A stretch of DNA of 46,665 nt from the IMG/VR virus record IMGVR_UViG_3300008267_000612, positions 1 through 46,665 of that record. One strand, written 5' to 3'. This document shows positions 29,055-37,484 of this stretch, piece by piece. The notes below the pieces were generated by a model. It worked only from the letters and a program-made list of their open reading frames with translations, was not told where the DNA came from and ran no database searches. The number at the start of each line of letters is the position of its first letter. Position 1 is the first letter of the stretch. Both the position numbers and the translations under genes were made by a program. This stretch comes from a virus.

Positions 29055-29915
29055 TTAAAATAGATCCAAGAGATCCACTAGTTCATCACTAGGTTCTGTT
29101 GGAGGTTTCTGTTCAGGTTCTTCTATTATTTCTAATACTTCATACTCTTCTTTAACAGGCTCTACTTTTGTATAAGGTATTTCCATAGGAATATACTCTT
29201 CTGTAGGAACATCTTTAAACTCGTCATTAAAAAAGTTATGAAGATCAATATGTCTCTTCATCCAGTTTTTAGGATTTTCCTGTTTAAAAGCAAATGTAGT
29301 GATATTATAAAGATTCCATGCATTACAAACTGGAACACCATAATCATGTGTTGGTTGTTCAAACTCACGCTTCATGATGTTAAGTTGTGTAGATGTAATG
29401 ATTTCTTTCTCAATATACATTCTACCCATCAACTCTGCCATCTTACGTGGACTAAGATTGATTTGCTTTAAATGTTCTTTATCTTTTATAAGTCTGTCAA
29501 AGATGCTTTTAGCAGCTAGCAGGTAAGTCTTAATGATTTCTAAAGACTCATAGTCTGCAGTGCCTGTGTGCTTTCTTCTATATGCACCTAGGTCTCCTGC
29601 AACACATCCGTTTGCACATACATAAACATGTGCACCTACAGCATACTTAAAAGACACTGCTTTATTATAACTGTTCTGCCATGCTACCATAAGTCCCATC
29701 TCTGGGTCATTACCATATTCTAAGTGATATTCTGCTTGAGCAACAAGACCATCACTTGAAGTTCTATAATAAGTGTTTGATATCTTAAAGTCCATAGACT
29801 TTAAAACTTCTTTTGTCTTAAGATCTATAATCCCATGAGCAATAGGAGTGTAACTTTCTGTTCTTTCTGGGAGAGGTGCTACAGTCATCCTCTCCCATGC
29901 TGATAATGTTTCCAT
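29055..29915 (-). CDS. DUF932-like phage protein
   Basis: The 286-residue protein carries the pattern of the DUF932/TIGR03299 phage-and-plasmid family: a central VYVCANGCVAGDLGAYRRKH block (residues 98-116, with C100, N102, G103) and flanking strands LGYGNDPEMG-like and LMVAWQNSYNKAVSFK. The C-terminal 60 residues are acidic and Pro-rich and end in SDELVDLLDLF, which could be a protein-interaction tail. The molecular role of the family is not established. The gene lies 1 nt after the DNA polymerase gene, so translation is probably coupled and a link to DNA replication is likely. A terminator follows it. Confidence 0.7.
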   Translation of the reverse strand: METLSAWERMTVAPLPERTESYTPIAHGIIDLKTKEVLKSMDFKISNTYYRTSSDGLVAQAEYHLEYGNDPEMGLMVAWQNSYNKAVSFKYAVGAHVYVCANGCVAGDLGAYRRKHTGTADYESLEIIKTYLLAAKSIFDRLIKDKEHLKQINLSPRKMAELMGRMYIEKEIITSTQLNIMKREFEQPTHDYGVPVCNAWNLYNITTFAFKQENPKNWMKRHIDLHNFFNDEFKDVPTEEYIPMEIPYTKVEPVKEEYEVLEIIEEPEQKPPTEPSDELVDLLDLF

Positions 29916-29916
29916 A

Positions 29917-31848
29917 TTAAAATAATTCTAGTTGTTCAAATTTTCGTTTTACAATCTTATCTATATTGTGTATCTCTTTGTAGATGCTTTCAATATAGTA
30001 ATCTTCGTTAATACCATATTCTTCAAAAGTCTTTTGTTCTTTCTTATTGAATACTGTCTGCAACCATCTACCAGATTCTATCTGTATTTCTCTATCATCT
30101 ACTTTGTTTCTTTTTATAAGCTTCACGCCTTCTCTTGATACAAAATATCTAGATGTTTTCTGTTGAGGTATTTCTACAATACTTCCTTTTTCTATAGTGA
30201 CTCCAAATAACTGCCAGTCACCTTTCATTTTAACAGCACCACAATAATCATAGATCTCTCTGTTTTCTTTTAGAAAGTCTTCTGGTTTGGTACCATAGAT
30301 GAAATAAGCATAGATGGCTTTAGGAATAATAAGAAAGGATTTATTCTTATGAAGAACAGCAACCTTCTTTTTCTGAAGGTCTTCCCATTCAAATCTACCT
30401 TTACATTTAGGTTTCTTTTCTGGGTCTTTAGGAATAGCAATATAATTATTTACATCTGCTATAATCATCTTTTTATACTCATCATGCTCTAAAGAAAGTC
30501 TAGTGAGCTTTTCCCATTCTTCACAAACCTGCATATAATCTTTCTTATAGCAGTTGGGAATCATCATCTCTAAACCATCTGTATTAAGCATAAGAGGTAT
30601 AGCACCTGGGATACGTTGAAGAAGCATCTCATAAAGTTTAGTTAGAAGCAATTGACCATTGATGGTAATACTCATAGTAAACTTTGGATCATACAAGAAA
30701 CTATTCTCATCATTACTCAAACCATAAGTGGAGTTAAGAATAATTTTAAATACATAGTTCTTAGGATCTGCTTTTGGTATCTTTTTTCTTTCATCAAAGA
30801 ACCATTCATACTGAGTACAAAAAGCTTCTTGAGGAAAGTGTCCAGGAGATAGTTGATTCCTGATTGCTAGATTAGGATAGAATGATGTTACATCTGAAGT
30901 CATAATTGTATAACCATCTGTAGCATCATATATACCCCCTTCTTTAGCACCATGGATACCACCTAAACCATAATAGATGTCTATACCCTTATAATGAACC
31001 ATATGATTAATAGAACCTTTTGTTTCTTTAATCACCTTACCTTTAAAGAACTCCAGAAGTTTTTGGAATTCTGGAGTCTCAAAGGATATATATGGAAAAA
31101 TGCATTCTCCTAAATATACTACATCTCTTTCTGTTTTCATCCTCTTAATCTCATGTTTAGGAATTCCTAAATTCTTACTTAAGAAGTGTGCAAAAAGTTC
31201 CTTAGCTATTCTGGTCTCTGATGCAGAAAATAAATTAATACCATACTCTTCACTAAGAGATTTTCTAAGCTCTATTTGTTCTTTACTAGCTTCAAAAACT
31301 TTTTTAGTAGACTGTACGTCATTAATACAATACTTAATAATTGTTTCCAATTTTTCTATTGTATCAACTGATTCAGTGTGATGGTGAGGCATGTCTTCTA
31401 CATTCTCCCAATCCATAGAGTATTGTATCCACTTAAGACTGGATCTTTTAGCTGCATTATCCCAGTGATTCATTTTAAATAAGTCAATCTGATTGATGTG
31501 CATCTTCCATTCAGGATAGTCTGCTCTTCTTTCTTCTTGACCATTTATAACATATTGAGCATATTTATATATGATCTTAGCAATTTCATCATTAGTATAA
31601 TATTCCCAATCTTTATAGTTCTCAAGGATATAATGAGTGATTTGAGCATCAAAAGCTAAACCATTATAAGAGATATGCCATTCATCTCTTTCAAGATTTT
31701 GTTGAATAAATTCTATGAATTCTTCAAACTGTTTCTTTGGTGAAAGACGATGAATGACAAATACTCTCCTAGTCTGTTCTTTGTAATGCTCAAATACAGC
31801 TATGAAACAATCAGATAGAGTCTCATAATCCATTACCCAGTGGTTCAT
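29917..31848 (-). CDS. Family B DNA polymerase with 3'-5' exonuclease
   Basis: Exonuclease sites are complete: D7-Y-E9 (ExoI), N62-GLA-F66-D67 (ExoII) and Y173-CIN-D177 (ExoIII). Polymerase motif A is D319-VTSFYPN. Motif B is K368-IILNSTYG. Motif C reads N422-T423-D424, where most family B enzymes have Asp-Thr-Asp. A YGLGGIHG segment (293-300) fits the linker motif between the exonuclease and polymerase domains. At 643 residues it is compact; motifs A and B are only about 49 residues apart, so the fingers are short. It should be the replicative polymerase of the phage. Its ATG overlaps the stop of the upstream gene (TAATG), indicating coupled translation. Confidence 0.9.
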   Translation of the reverse strand: MNHWVMDYETLSDCFIAVFEHYKEQTRRVFVIHRLSPKKQFEEFIEFIQQNLERDEWHISYNGLAFDAQITHYILENYKDWEYYTNDEIAKIIYKYAQYVINGQEERRADYPEWKMHINQIDLFKMNHWDNAAKRSSLKWIQYSMDWENVEDMPHHHTESVDTIEKLETIIKYCINDVQSTKKVFEASKEQIELRKSLSEEYGINLFSASETRIAKELFAHFLSKNLGIPKHEIKRMKTERDVVYLGECIFPYISFETPEFQKLLEFFKGKVIKETKGSINHMVHYKGIDIYYGLGGIHGAKEGGIYDATDGYTIMTSDVTSFYPNLAIRNQLSPGHFPQEAFCTQYEWFFDERKKIPKADPKNYVFKIILNSTYGLSNDENSFLYDPKFTMSITINGQLLLTKLYEMLLQRIPGAIPLMLNTDGLEMMIPNCYKKDYMQVCEEWEKLTRLSLEHDEYKKMIIADVNNYIAIPKDPEKKPKCKGRFEWEDLQKKKVAVLHKNKSFLIIPKAIYAYFIYGTKPEDFLKENREIYDYCGAVKMKGDWQLFGVTIEKGSIVEIPQQKTSRYFVSREGVKLIKRNKVDDREIQIESGRWLQTVFNKKEQKTFEEYGINEDYYIESIYKEIHNIDKIVKRKFEQLELF

Positions 31849-32237
31849 TACTGTGTTATAATTTTAGGAGTTTCTAATGAAGTCATGTATTGATCATAGT
31901 TAAAAGTATCTTCATTAAGAGCGTTTGCTTTAATAAATGCTCTGATTTCATCCTTCTCATGTATAAAGTATTCCCAAGGAGTAGCAAGTTGTACTCTTTG
32001 CATCTTAGCTTGAGAACCATCAGAACCCTTACCAGTTTGACCTGAAGGATTACCATTTTCATCTAATCTCTCTAACATAGTGAATGTGTCTCTAGTAGAC
32101 TTACCTAGGATTGCTAAAGCTTCTAGCTTAGGCATATAGATAGCTTCATTAAAAGGACAGTCTGCATGCAAGGGAATAAGACTAAATGTTTTGTCACCAT
32201 TTGTAGCTGTGGTGTACAGCATCATTGTTTTTTCCAT
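31848..32237 (-). CDS. Hypothetical protein coupled to the DNA polymerase gene (129 aa)
   Basis: The protein has no membrane segment or enzyme motif. Conspicuous parts are IYMPKLEALAILGKSTRDTF, then MLERLDENGNPSG, a Gly/Ser/Gln-rich turn (QTGKGSDGSQAK) and TPWEYFIHEKDEIRAFI. The stop overlaps the start codon of the DNA polymerase by one base, so the two are likely made in fixed proportion and may act together. I do not recognise the family; a polymerase accessory protein is only a guess from context. Confidence 0.6.
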   Translation of the reverse strand: MEKTMMLYTTATNGDKTFSLIPLHADCPFNEAIYMPKLEALAILGKSTRDTFTMLERLDENGNPSGQTGKGSDGSQAKMQRVQLATPWEYFIHEKDEIRAFIKANALNEDTFNYDQYMTSLETPKIITQ

Positions 32238-32270
32238 AATTAATTTTTATCAAAGATCAGAAAACTTAGA

Positions 32271-32819
32271 TTACTTTCCAAGTTTTTTAATTTTTATTTT
32301 ACAAGTCTCCTTATCCCTATCATATACATTAGCTAGTTCTCCAACTTCTTCTAATGCAGATACTGGTACTTTTAGTATTTTAGAATACTCTTCATAATAC
32401 TTTTCAGGATACAAAAAACTTTCAACATAGTCATGTATATTAGTCTTTTTAGAATAGAAACTTAATATTTTATATTTTACCACCTCACTCATCTTTGAAT
32501 ATTTACCACTTAAAAAGATGTCAATTTCTTTATTGAATATAGAAAGATTAAAAACATAAAGTCCATCTTTATCTGGGTCTTGTGTTTTTAAACTTTCTAC
32601 AAAGAAATTATTCTTAAATAAATATTTAATTTCAAATAATCCAAAACCTTCTCCAGTTTTTTCAAAATGACATATCAATTTATAATCTTTTTCAGTAATA
32701 TAATTCTCTATTATCAGATAGGTGTTTTTTGGTAGTTGTATATCCCATCCCTTTATTCCTAACAAAGGATATAAAAAGAAAGTAGATTTTTGAAAATACT
32801 TTGGATAGTCTTCTAACAT
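32271..32819 (-). CDS. Hypothetical protein (182 aa)
   Basis: The protein mixes aromatic beta-strand-like stretches (residues 10-70 and 75-105) with a Lys-rich helical C-terminus (YDRDKETCKIKIKKLGK). It is soluble in appearance. It begins directly at the end of the exonuclease gene (ATG at 32819, exonuclease stop at 32820-32822), so it belongs to the same unit. No family is recognised. Confidence 0.55.
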   Translation of the reverse strand: MLEDYPKYFQKSTFFLYPLLGIKGWDIQLPKNTYLIIENYITEKDYKLICHFEKTGEGFGLFEIKYLFKNNFFVESLKTQDPDKDGLYVFNLSIFNKEIDIFLSGKYSKMSEVVKYKILSFYSKKTNIHDYVESFLYPEKYYEEYSKILKVPVSALEEVGELANVYDRDKETCKIKIKKLGK

Positions 32820-33878
32820 TTAAATAATAAATTGTTCTTTTATAAATTGATAAGGTAGTGTATAATCCTTATTTGTATAATGGTAATCTACCGTTGTTAA
32901 TACAGAATGTAACTCTACCATCCATTCTTTCATAGTTGCATCACTAACCAGAAAAGGATACATTTGCTGATTCTTGTCAATGACAATAAATCTAAATTCC
33001 ACTTTATACCCATCTTTTATAAGATCGGCATACTTATAGTTTATTAGCAAAACATATATAGCAGCCTGAAGATTATACTTATAAAACTTAACAGTCTCTG
33101 GAAAATCAGCTAAGGTTTTACTAGTAGTTTTAAAGTCATTAATCTTTATAGTTTTAGTAAGAGGATCTACAACAAAATTATCAATGATACCCTTAAGTCC
33201 AAATTTAAACTTTTTAAGTTCCATTTCCAAGGGCACCTCATTGTAAACATCTATTGTTTTCCACCATTCAGAGTCAGAGTTTAAAGACAATAGCTCAGAT
33301 ATTTCTTTATTAACTCTTATCTTTTCAACTATATTTTTACACTTTTCATACATCTCGCTATCTACAATCTGCTTACCTCTACTTTTAAATAGGAATTCCC
33401 AGTATAGATTAGCATCAGCTGTATATATTTTAGCAAACCTTTGCTCATCTGTTTTAAGAGACTGGTGAAGATTCATATCTTTAAGTACATCTATAATAGC
33501 ATTTTGATAGTCAGCAAGGGTTTCTCCTCTATACGGTTCACCTGAATCATAAAGCTCAAGATGATGGGCATACACTCTGTCTACTACAGTTTTAGTATTA
33601 TCACCAGGCATCTTACCTGTCATTACAATAAACTGCTCATCAAACTTTTTAGGCTCTAATAGAAGACAATGGATGAGTCTTCCTTCTGTAAGGTAGGTTT
33701 CATCCTTAACATCTTTCTCACCTAGTATATATTCTCTATAAAATATTTCTGGACAATATAAAAGTTTATTAATACTACTATAAGAGAAATAAAACTTCTT
33801 GTCATAGAAAAATATTTCTTCTGGTTTAATACCATCTAAAAACTGCTGTGGAGTAATTGTCGTTGTTCTTATACCCAT
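32820..33878 (-). CDS. PD-(D/E)XK exonuclease (RecE/RecB-like)
   Basis: The 352-residue protein has the full set of PD-(D/E)XK residues: SYSSINKLLYCPEIFYREY near the start, EGRLIHCLLLEP (E65, H70), GLKGIIDNF (D233), INDFKTTS (D248, K250) and NLQAAIYVLL (Q271, Y275). The order matches RecE/lambda-exonuclease-like phage nucleases that resect DNA ends for recombination. Together with the Sak4-like ATPase and the SSB-like protein it could form a phage recombination set. It overlaps the upstream small gene by 10 nt. A role in host DNA breakdown is an alternative. Confidence 0.8.
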   Translation of the reverse strand: MGIRTTTITPQQFLDGIKPEEIFFYDKKFYFSYSSINKLLYCPEIFYREYILGEKDVKDETYLTEGRLIHCLLLEPKKFDEQFIVMTGKMPGDNTKTVVDRVYAHHLELYDSGEPYRGETLADYQNAIIDVLKDMNLHQSLKTDEQRFAKIYTADANLYWEFLFKSRGKQIVDSEMYEKCKNIVEKIRVNKEISELLSLNSDSEWWKTIDVYNEVPLEMELKKFKFGLKGIIDNFVVDPLTKTIKINDFKTTSKTLADFPETVKFYKYNLQAAIYVLLINYKYADLIKDGYKVEFRFIVIDKNQQMYPFLVSDATMKEWMVELHSVLTTVDYHYTNKDYTLPYQFIKEQFII

Positions 33879-34168
33879 GTTTCTTTAAGTTTTAACATTG
33901 CTGCTTCTGATAATATGATACCTGATACTTGATTACCACTGATTATATTATGCTCATTAGAAAAGTCAGGATGGTTTTTTACAAATAACTCAGCTAAACT
34001 TCTCCAGCTTAGCTCATCTTCACATCTTAATTTTTTAACATCATCAGCTCTCTTTTTACCAAGAGCTTTAGATAGGTCTTTTATATCCTTATTGATGCTA
34101 GACTTCATAACATCTGTATATATAGATTTTATAAGAGGACTGTCGCTTGATCTTTTTTCTATTTCCAT
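33869..34168 (-). CDS. Hypothetical helical protein (99 aa)
   Basis: Mostly helical and charged. The stretch LRCEDELSWRSLAELFVKN, followed by GNQVSGIILSEAAMLKL, has a small helix-turn-helix look, but no family is recognised. It overlaps the exonuclease gene by 10 nt and the short gene upstream by 10 nt, which supports translation within the unit. Confidence 0.55.
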   Translation of the reverse strand: MEIEKRSSDSPLIKSIYTDVMKSSINKDIKDLSKALGKKRADDVKKLRCEDELSWRSLAELFVKNHPDFSNEHNIISGNQVSGIILSEAAMLKLKETWV

Positions 34169-34308
34169 ACTTCTAGTATTGTTAATAGTGTTCTGATTCT
34201 ATTTGCTGTTTCTTTATCGTTTGTCATGGCTTCCTCATACTCAAGGAATTCTATAAGACCCTTCACTACCAGTTCAGGTTCTATATCTTTTTTTATTTCT
34301 TCTGCCAT
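34159..34308 (-). CDS. Small acidic helical protein (49 aa)
   Basis: The frame MAEEIKKDIEPELVVKGLIE to LLTILEVWK fills what would otherwise be a 124-nt gap. It overlaps its neighbours by 10 and 16 nt, in the style of the unit. It ends with TAG, which shows that TAG works as a stop here. The protein is probably a short helical hairpin. Function unknown. Confidence 0.55.
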   Translation of the reverse strand: MAEEIKKDIEPELVVKGLIEFLEYEEAMTNDKETANRIRTLLTILEVWK

Positions 34309-34496
34309 CTTATTCTGATTTGTTTTCCTAACTCCATATCATTAGGAAACTGGGTGATTAAATTGGTTAATGCATTCTCTGTTCTAATCTCTTTATCTTC
34401 TAAAGCATCAGCTATTCTTTTAAGCTGATGAGCAATATCTGGTAATGTACCTTCTATAAGTTTTCTACCCATCAGGGTTTCATGTAGTTCAGGCAT
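34293..34496 (-). CDS. Small hypothetical protein (67 aa)
   Basis: Begins MPELHETLMGRKLIEGTLPD and continues as one or two amphipathic helices (IAHQLKRIADALEDKEIRTE), ending in a basic tail. It overlaps the upstream gene by 8 nt and the downstream one by 16 nt. The middle looks like a dimerisation coiled coil. No family is recognised. Confidence 0.55.
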   Translation of the reverse strand: MPELHETLMGRKLIEGTLPDIAHQLKRIADALEDKEIRTENALTNLITQFPNDMELGKQIRIRWQKK

Positions 34497-34671
34497 TTCT
34501 TAAGTGTTTAAATTGTTTCCAATCTTCTTCTGGTAAATATTCTATTAAATTCTCTATAGGTAAGAACTTAAGTAGTTCTTCTATAGCTTCATAATAACCA
34601 CAATGAACATCTGTTTCTATTTGTCTTATTACTGTTTTTATAAGGTCCTTTTTATCTTTTGGACTTTTCAT
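34489..34671 (-). CDS. Small acidic protein (60 aa)
   Basis: I prefer the ATG at 34671 (MKSPKDKKDLIKTVIRQIE) over an upstream Met at 34746, because the latter would overlap the HNH gene by 95 nt and add a stretch that mirrors the HNH coding strand. The protein is helical and acidic, with repeated Leu and Ile (YEAIEELLKFLPIENLIEYL). Similar small proteins are common next to phage replication genes, but no function is known to me. Confidence 0.6.
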   Translation of the reverse strand: MKSPKDKKDLIKTVIRQIETDVHCGYYEAIEELLKFLPIENLIEYLPEEDWKQFKHLRNA

Positions 34672-35050
34672 CTTGTGTCTTTTTAGTATGGCAAACATTG
34701 CATAATACTTGAAGGTTATCAATTTCGCAAAAAAGTCTTTCAACAAATCCTGGTAAGTCTTTAGCAGATCTCAGTGTACCAGCAGGAATAATGTGGTCTA
34801 CATTGATTTCTTTATCAGGAAACCAATTCTTACATTGATTACACTGATACTCAAACTTTTGTCTTTTAAGTGGACCTTTATAAGATCTTTTAGCTTTTGC
34901 TTTAGCCTGACTTATAGGTTTCCACCACCTAGACTTTTGTCTTAGACTACTTCTAATAAAACTCCAGAATGCAGATTCTGTCATTGTACCAGCATTTCTA
35001 GTTTTAGGTGCTGCACTTTTCCTAGGTTTTGCTGACTTCTTTTTTGCCAT
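34652..35050 (-). CDS. HNH endonuclease
   Basis: The N-terminal 65 residues are very basic (Lys/Arg/Ala-rich, including AKAKRSYKGPLKRQK), probably for DNA contact. The HNH domain follows: C70 and C73, V-D85-H86-IIP, N112-LQVLC, and C117-C120-H121. The four cysteines form the usual structural zinc site, and D85/H86/N112/H121 the active site. It could be a free-standing homing-type or a replication/packaging-associated nuclease. It shares a TAATG overlap with the primase gene upstream, which suggests an integral part of the unit rather than a recent insertion. Confidence 0.85.
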   Translation of the reverse strand: MAKKKSAKPRKSAAPKTRNAGTMTESAFWSFIRSSLRQKSRWWKPISQAKAKAKRSYKGPLKRQKFEYQCNQCKNWFPDKEINVDHIIPAGTLRSAKDLPGFVERLFCEIDNLQVLCNVCHTKKTQDEKSKR

Positions 35051-36024
35051 TAGTTTAGTTTTTTATTAATCAGAGGTATAAGAACACTAAATGCTTGACT
35101 ATATCCATGTGCTTTTACAGCATCAGATATGTCTTTTTCCATAGGAAAATACACAAAGTCAAGATCATAAGTGTCTTTATAAGTCTTCATTGCTTTTATA
35201 CCTGCCTCATCATTATCAAAGATAGTGATTACTTTTTTATACTTTTCTTTTAAATCTTCTATAACCTCTTTTTTGATAAGAGTGTTCTCTGAGTCTGGGG
35301 CAATAACATCTATCTTTAAGTTTGCAGATTTTAATGTTAGTGCATCTTTTAAACTAGAACATATTATCAAGAAGCTGTGACCTTCTAATTGCTCAGAACC
35401 TTGCAAATAACTACCAACCTTTATAAACTTATGTTCTTTTACTTTAGGTTGATAGATTTTATATAAGGTGCCATCTTTTCTAAAATAACCATATAAGAAC
35501 AAACCTTTTATTTCTAGACTTTTAAGTTCATCCCCTTCTTCTTTTTCCATTTTATAAGACTCAAGAGGTTTGACATTATACTTGTCTAGTAACTTAGAGG
35601 AAACACCAAACTGTTGCCAGAACTTTTTATCCTGAGCACACCATGGTCTAATAGATGTAGATGTAACTTTATATCTACTATTCACTTTAAATTCTGTAAG
35701 CTTATGCTGGGTTCCATTATTTAAAAGAACAAACCTGTTATAGTCTTCAACTATTCTTTTTCCAGATAACTTAAAGTCTTCATTAAATAATTCTTGTACA
35801 AGCTTAACTGCACTACCGCCTTTACCTGTAGAAAAATCTTTAAAGCAGTATTTACCATTATATACAAAAATACACATGCTGGGTGTTTTGTCTAATGGAT
35901 TAAACACTGATTTTATTTTAATATCTTGACCACTAAGTTTTTCTGTAAGTTTACAATAGTTTTCAAATATCCATGTGTCAGGAACATCCTTAGCAAACTG
36001 TATAAGATATTTGGTAGATATCAT
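35050..36024 (-). CDS. DnaG-like primase with Toprim domain
   Basis: The 324-residue protein has a short N-terminal region like the primase entry domain (FNPLDKTPSM, CFKDFSTGKGGSAVKLVQEL) but without a full zinc-ribbon CHC2 set. The Toprim domain spans about 216-305. Its Asp pair is clear (TIFD270-N-D272-E-A-G275), while the first motif reads IICSSLKDAL, with Ser where the catalytic Glu usually lies. SENT (245-248) follows at the position expected in phage primases. It should make RNA primers for the polymerase, working with the DnaB-like helicase. A terminator hairpin lies just upstream of its start, so its expression is probably lower than that of the SSB-like gene. Confidence 0.8.
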   Translation of the reverse strand: MISTKYLIQFAKDVPDTWIFENYCKLTEKLSGQDIKIKSVFNPLDKTPSMCIFVYNGKYCFKDFSTGKGGSAVKLVQELFNEDFKLSGKRIVEDYNRFVLLNNGTQHKLTEFKVNSRYKVTSTSIRPWCAQDKKFWQQFGVSSKLLDKYNVKPLESYKMEKEEGDELKSLEIKGLFLYGYFRKDGTLYKIYQPKVKEHKFIKVGSYLQGSEQLEGHSFLIICSSLKDALTLKSANLKIDVIAPDSENTLIKKEVIEDLKEKYKKVITIFDNDEAGIKAMKTYKDTYDLDFVYFPMEKDISDAVKAHGYSQAFSVLIPLINKKLN

Positions 36025-36036
36025 AAAATAAAAATA

Positions 36037-36060
36037 GGGGATAGCTTTAATACTACCCCC
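36037..36060 (-). terminator. Terminator/attenuator between SSB-like and primase genes
   Basis: Reading the minus strand, a GGGGGTAG arm, an 8-nt loop and a CTATCCCC arm (one bulged base) are followed by TATTTTTATTTT. It lies about 20 nt after the SSB-like stop codon and 12 nt before the primase ATG. It would let the upstream genes be made in excess over the primase. Confidence 0.75.
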
Positions 36061-36079
36061 TTACTTTACAATTGACAAA

Positions 36080-36775
36080 TTATAGATTAAATCCTGATGG
36101 AGTCCAACCTTCTGTTTTTTCTGGTGCAGCATCCCATCCACCAGCTTCAACTTTAGTTTCAGATTCAGTTTTATCTTCCACATGAACACTATAGTTAAAT
36201 GGAGCTACCTTAGATGGTGTGGTTCCTGCAAGTTCAAAGTTCTTATAGTTCTTATCATATTTAGGTAGATGTAAACTAAAGTCTTTATTACCGTCATCTT
36301 TTAGATATGCTGAACCTCCTACACACCAGTAATAGAACTGATTACCAGATAGGATTTTACCAGCTTGTTTAACAAAGTTTTGAATGGTGTCAGCTTCAAT
36401 AGCATTCAACTCATCTCTTTTACCATTAAGATTTGCTATTTCAACTAAAGATCTCAAGATTTCCATATCTCTATTTCTTTCTTTACCAGCTTTAGTTTGT
36501 CCATTTCTATAAGGATAAGCTGAGAATCTAACTTTACCCACTTGACCTTTTGCTCTACCTTTATTAGGGTTATCTTTGTCATACATAAATCCTTCAAAGT
36601 CAGGACCTTGATCCTCACCTTCTAGGTGCAATATTAAATAAAAAGCTTCAGCATCACTTTTCAAAGGTTGTAAAGAGATGTCTAAAATTTTAGCTGTAAC
36701 ATTTCCTGGTTTAATAGTTTTAGGAGTTTTACCAGAACCTCCTGTGCTTAATTGGATGTCTTTTGTACTTAACAT
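36080..36775 (-). CDS. Single-stranded DNA-binding (SSB-like) protein
   Basis: The N-terminal two thirds read as an OB-fold-type domain: IKPGNVTAKILDISLQPLK, FYLILHLEGEDQG, GKVRFSAYPYRNGQT, FYYWCVGGSAYL. The C-terminus is a long low-complexity acidic/Gly/Trp tail (GGWDAAPEKTEGWTPSGFNL), the kind of flexible tail that binds partner proteins in phage SSBs. It lies next to the Sak4-like ATPase, a usual pairing. A terminator follows it, which fits a protein needed in large amounts. The call rests on pattern and neighbourhood, not on a strict motif. Confidence 0.7.
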   Translation of the reverse strand: MLSTKDIQLSTGGSGKTPKTIKPGNVTAKILDISLQPLKSDAEAFYLILHLEGEDQGPDFEGFMYDKDNPNKGRAKGQVGKVRFSAYPYRNGQTKAGKERNRDMEILRSLVEIANLNGKRDELNAIEADTIQNFVKQAGKILSGNQFYYWCVGGSAYLKDDGNKDFSLHLPKYDKNYKNFELAGTTPSKVAPFNYSVHVEDKTESETKVEAGGWDAAPEKTEGWTPSGFNL

Positions 36776-36800
36776 GTTTTGATAATTAAAATGTGAATTA

Positions 36801-37484
36801 TTAGTTTTCGTATGATATAATTGAGTCTCTTACTATTTGTAAGTCATTAGCAATCTCAAAAGATGGAAACATTCCTCTTGGACTCTTGCATGTATTCTCA
36901 CCATTGTTTTGGGTCTCAAATACATATCTCATGTTACCATCTTTATCTTTCTTAACCTTACCAAATAATACAATAGAATATAAACCTTCTAAAGTGAGCT
37001 TGTCATCTACAAGTTTACCTATAGTTTTAGCTTTTACTTTACGTCTACCTTCTAAGTCTGTAGCTTCTTCTGCATGAGTTAGATAGAATACCATAAGGTC
37101 ATCTCTCATCATTATAGGAAGCTTTGCAATATGTGCTAGAGCAGCACCCATCTGAGTGAATTTATCAAAACCTTTTTCTGTAGCTCTTCCAAAATACTCA
37201 AATGCTGACATGTATTGGAAGTCATCTATTACAATGTTTCTAATTTCTTTTCTCTCATTGTTTATAATTTTCAAAACACTTTCTATATCCTTTGGACTAC
37301 TTACATTAGCACAATTACCTGCTTTAGTAATAATATCAAATGTAGGATATTTACTTTTCCATCCTTTAAATGGTAAAGGTTTATTTGCTACATTGATAAT
37401 AAATGTTTCTTTTGGATTTAGTGATTCTATAGAGGTTGATTTACCACAACCTGATTCTGCAATAATTAATACTGACTGTGCCAT
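36801..37484 (-). CDS. RecA-like ATPase of the Sak4/AAA_24 type
   Basis: Walker A is AESGCGKST (residues 9-17) and Walker B is NIVIDDFQY (D87, D88). Sensor-like stretches follow (LMVFYLTHAEEA), then DGNMRYVFETQNNGENTCKS near the end, as in the phage Sak4 family of single-strand annealing helper ATPases. At 227 residues it is a single RecA-type domain. With the SSB-like protein on one side it probably serves phage recombination or replication restart. The stop codon of the upstream gene overlaps its start (TAATG). Confidence 0.8.
   Translation of the reverse strand: MAQSVLIIAESGCGKSTSIESLNPKETFIINVANKPLPFKGWKSKYPTFDIITKAGNCANVSSPKDIESVLKIINNERKEIRNIVIDDFQYMSAFEYFGRATEKGFDKFTQMGAALAHIAKLPIMMRDDLMVFYLTHAEEATDLEGRRKVKAKTIGKLVDDKLTLEGLYSIVLFGKVKKDKDGNMRYVFETQNNGENTCKSPRGMFPSFEIANDLQIVRDSIISYEN

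Noticed and set aside
29238-29471. Plus-strand frame opposite the DUF932-like gene
   Set aside because: It is antisense to a well-supported coding region, with shadow-like composition.
34672-34746. Longer start for the 60-residue gene at 34489
   Set aside because: It would overlap the HNH gene by 95 nt, and the extra residues look like a shadow of that gene.
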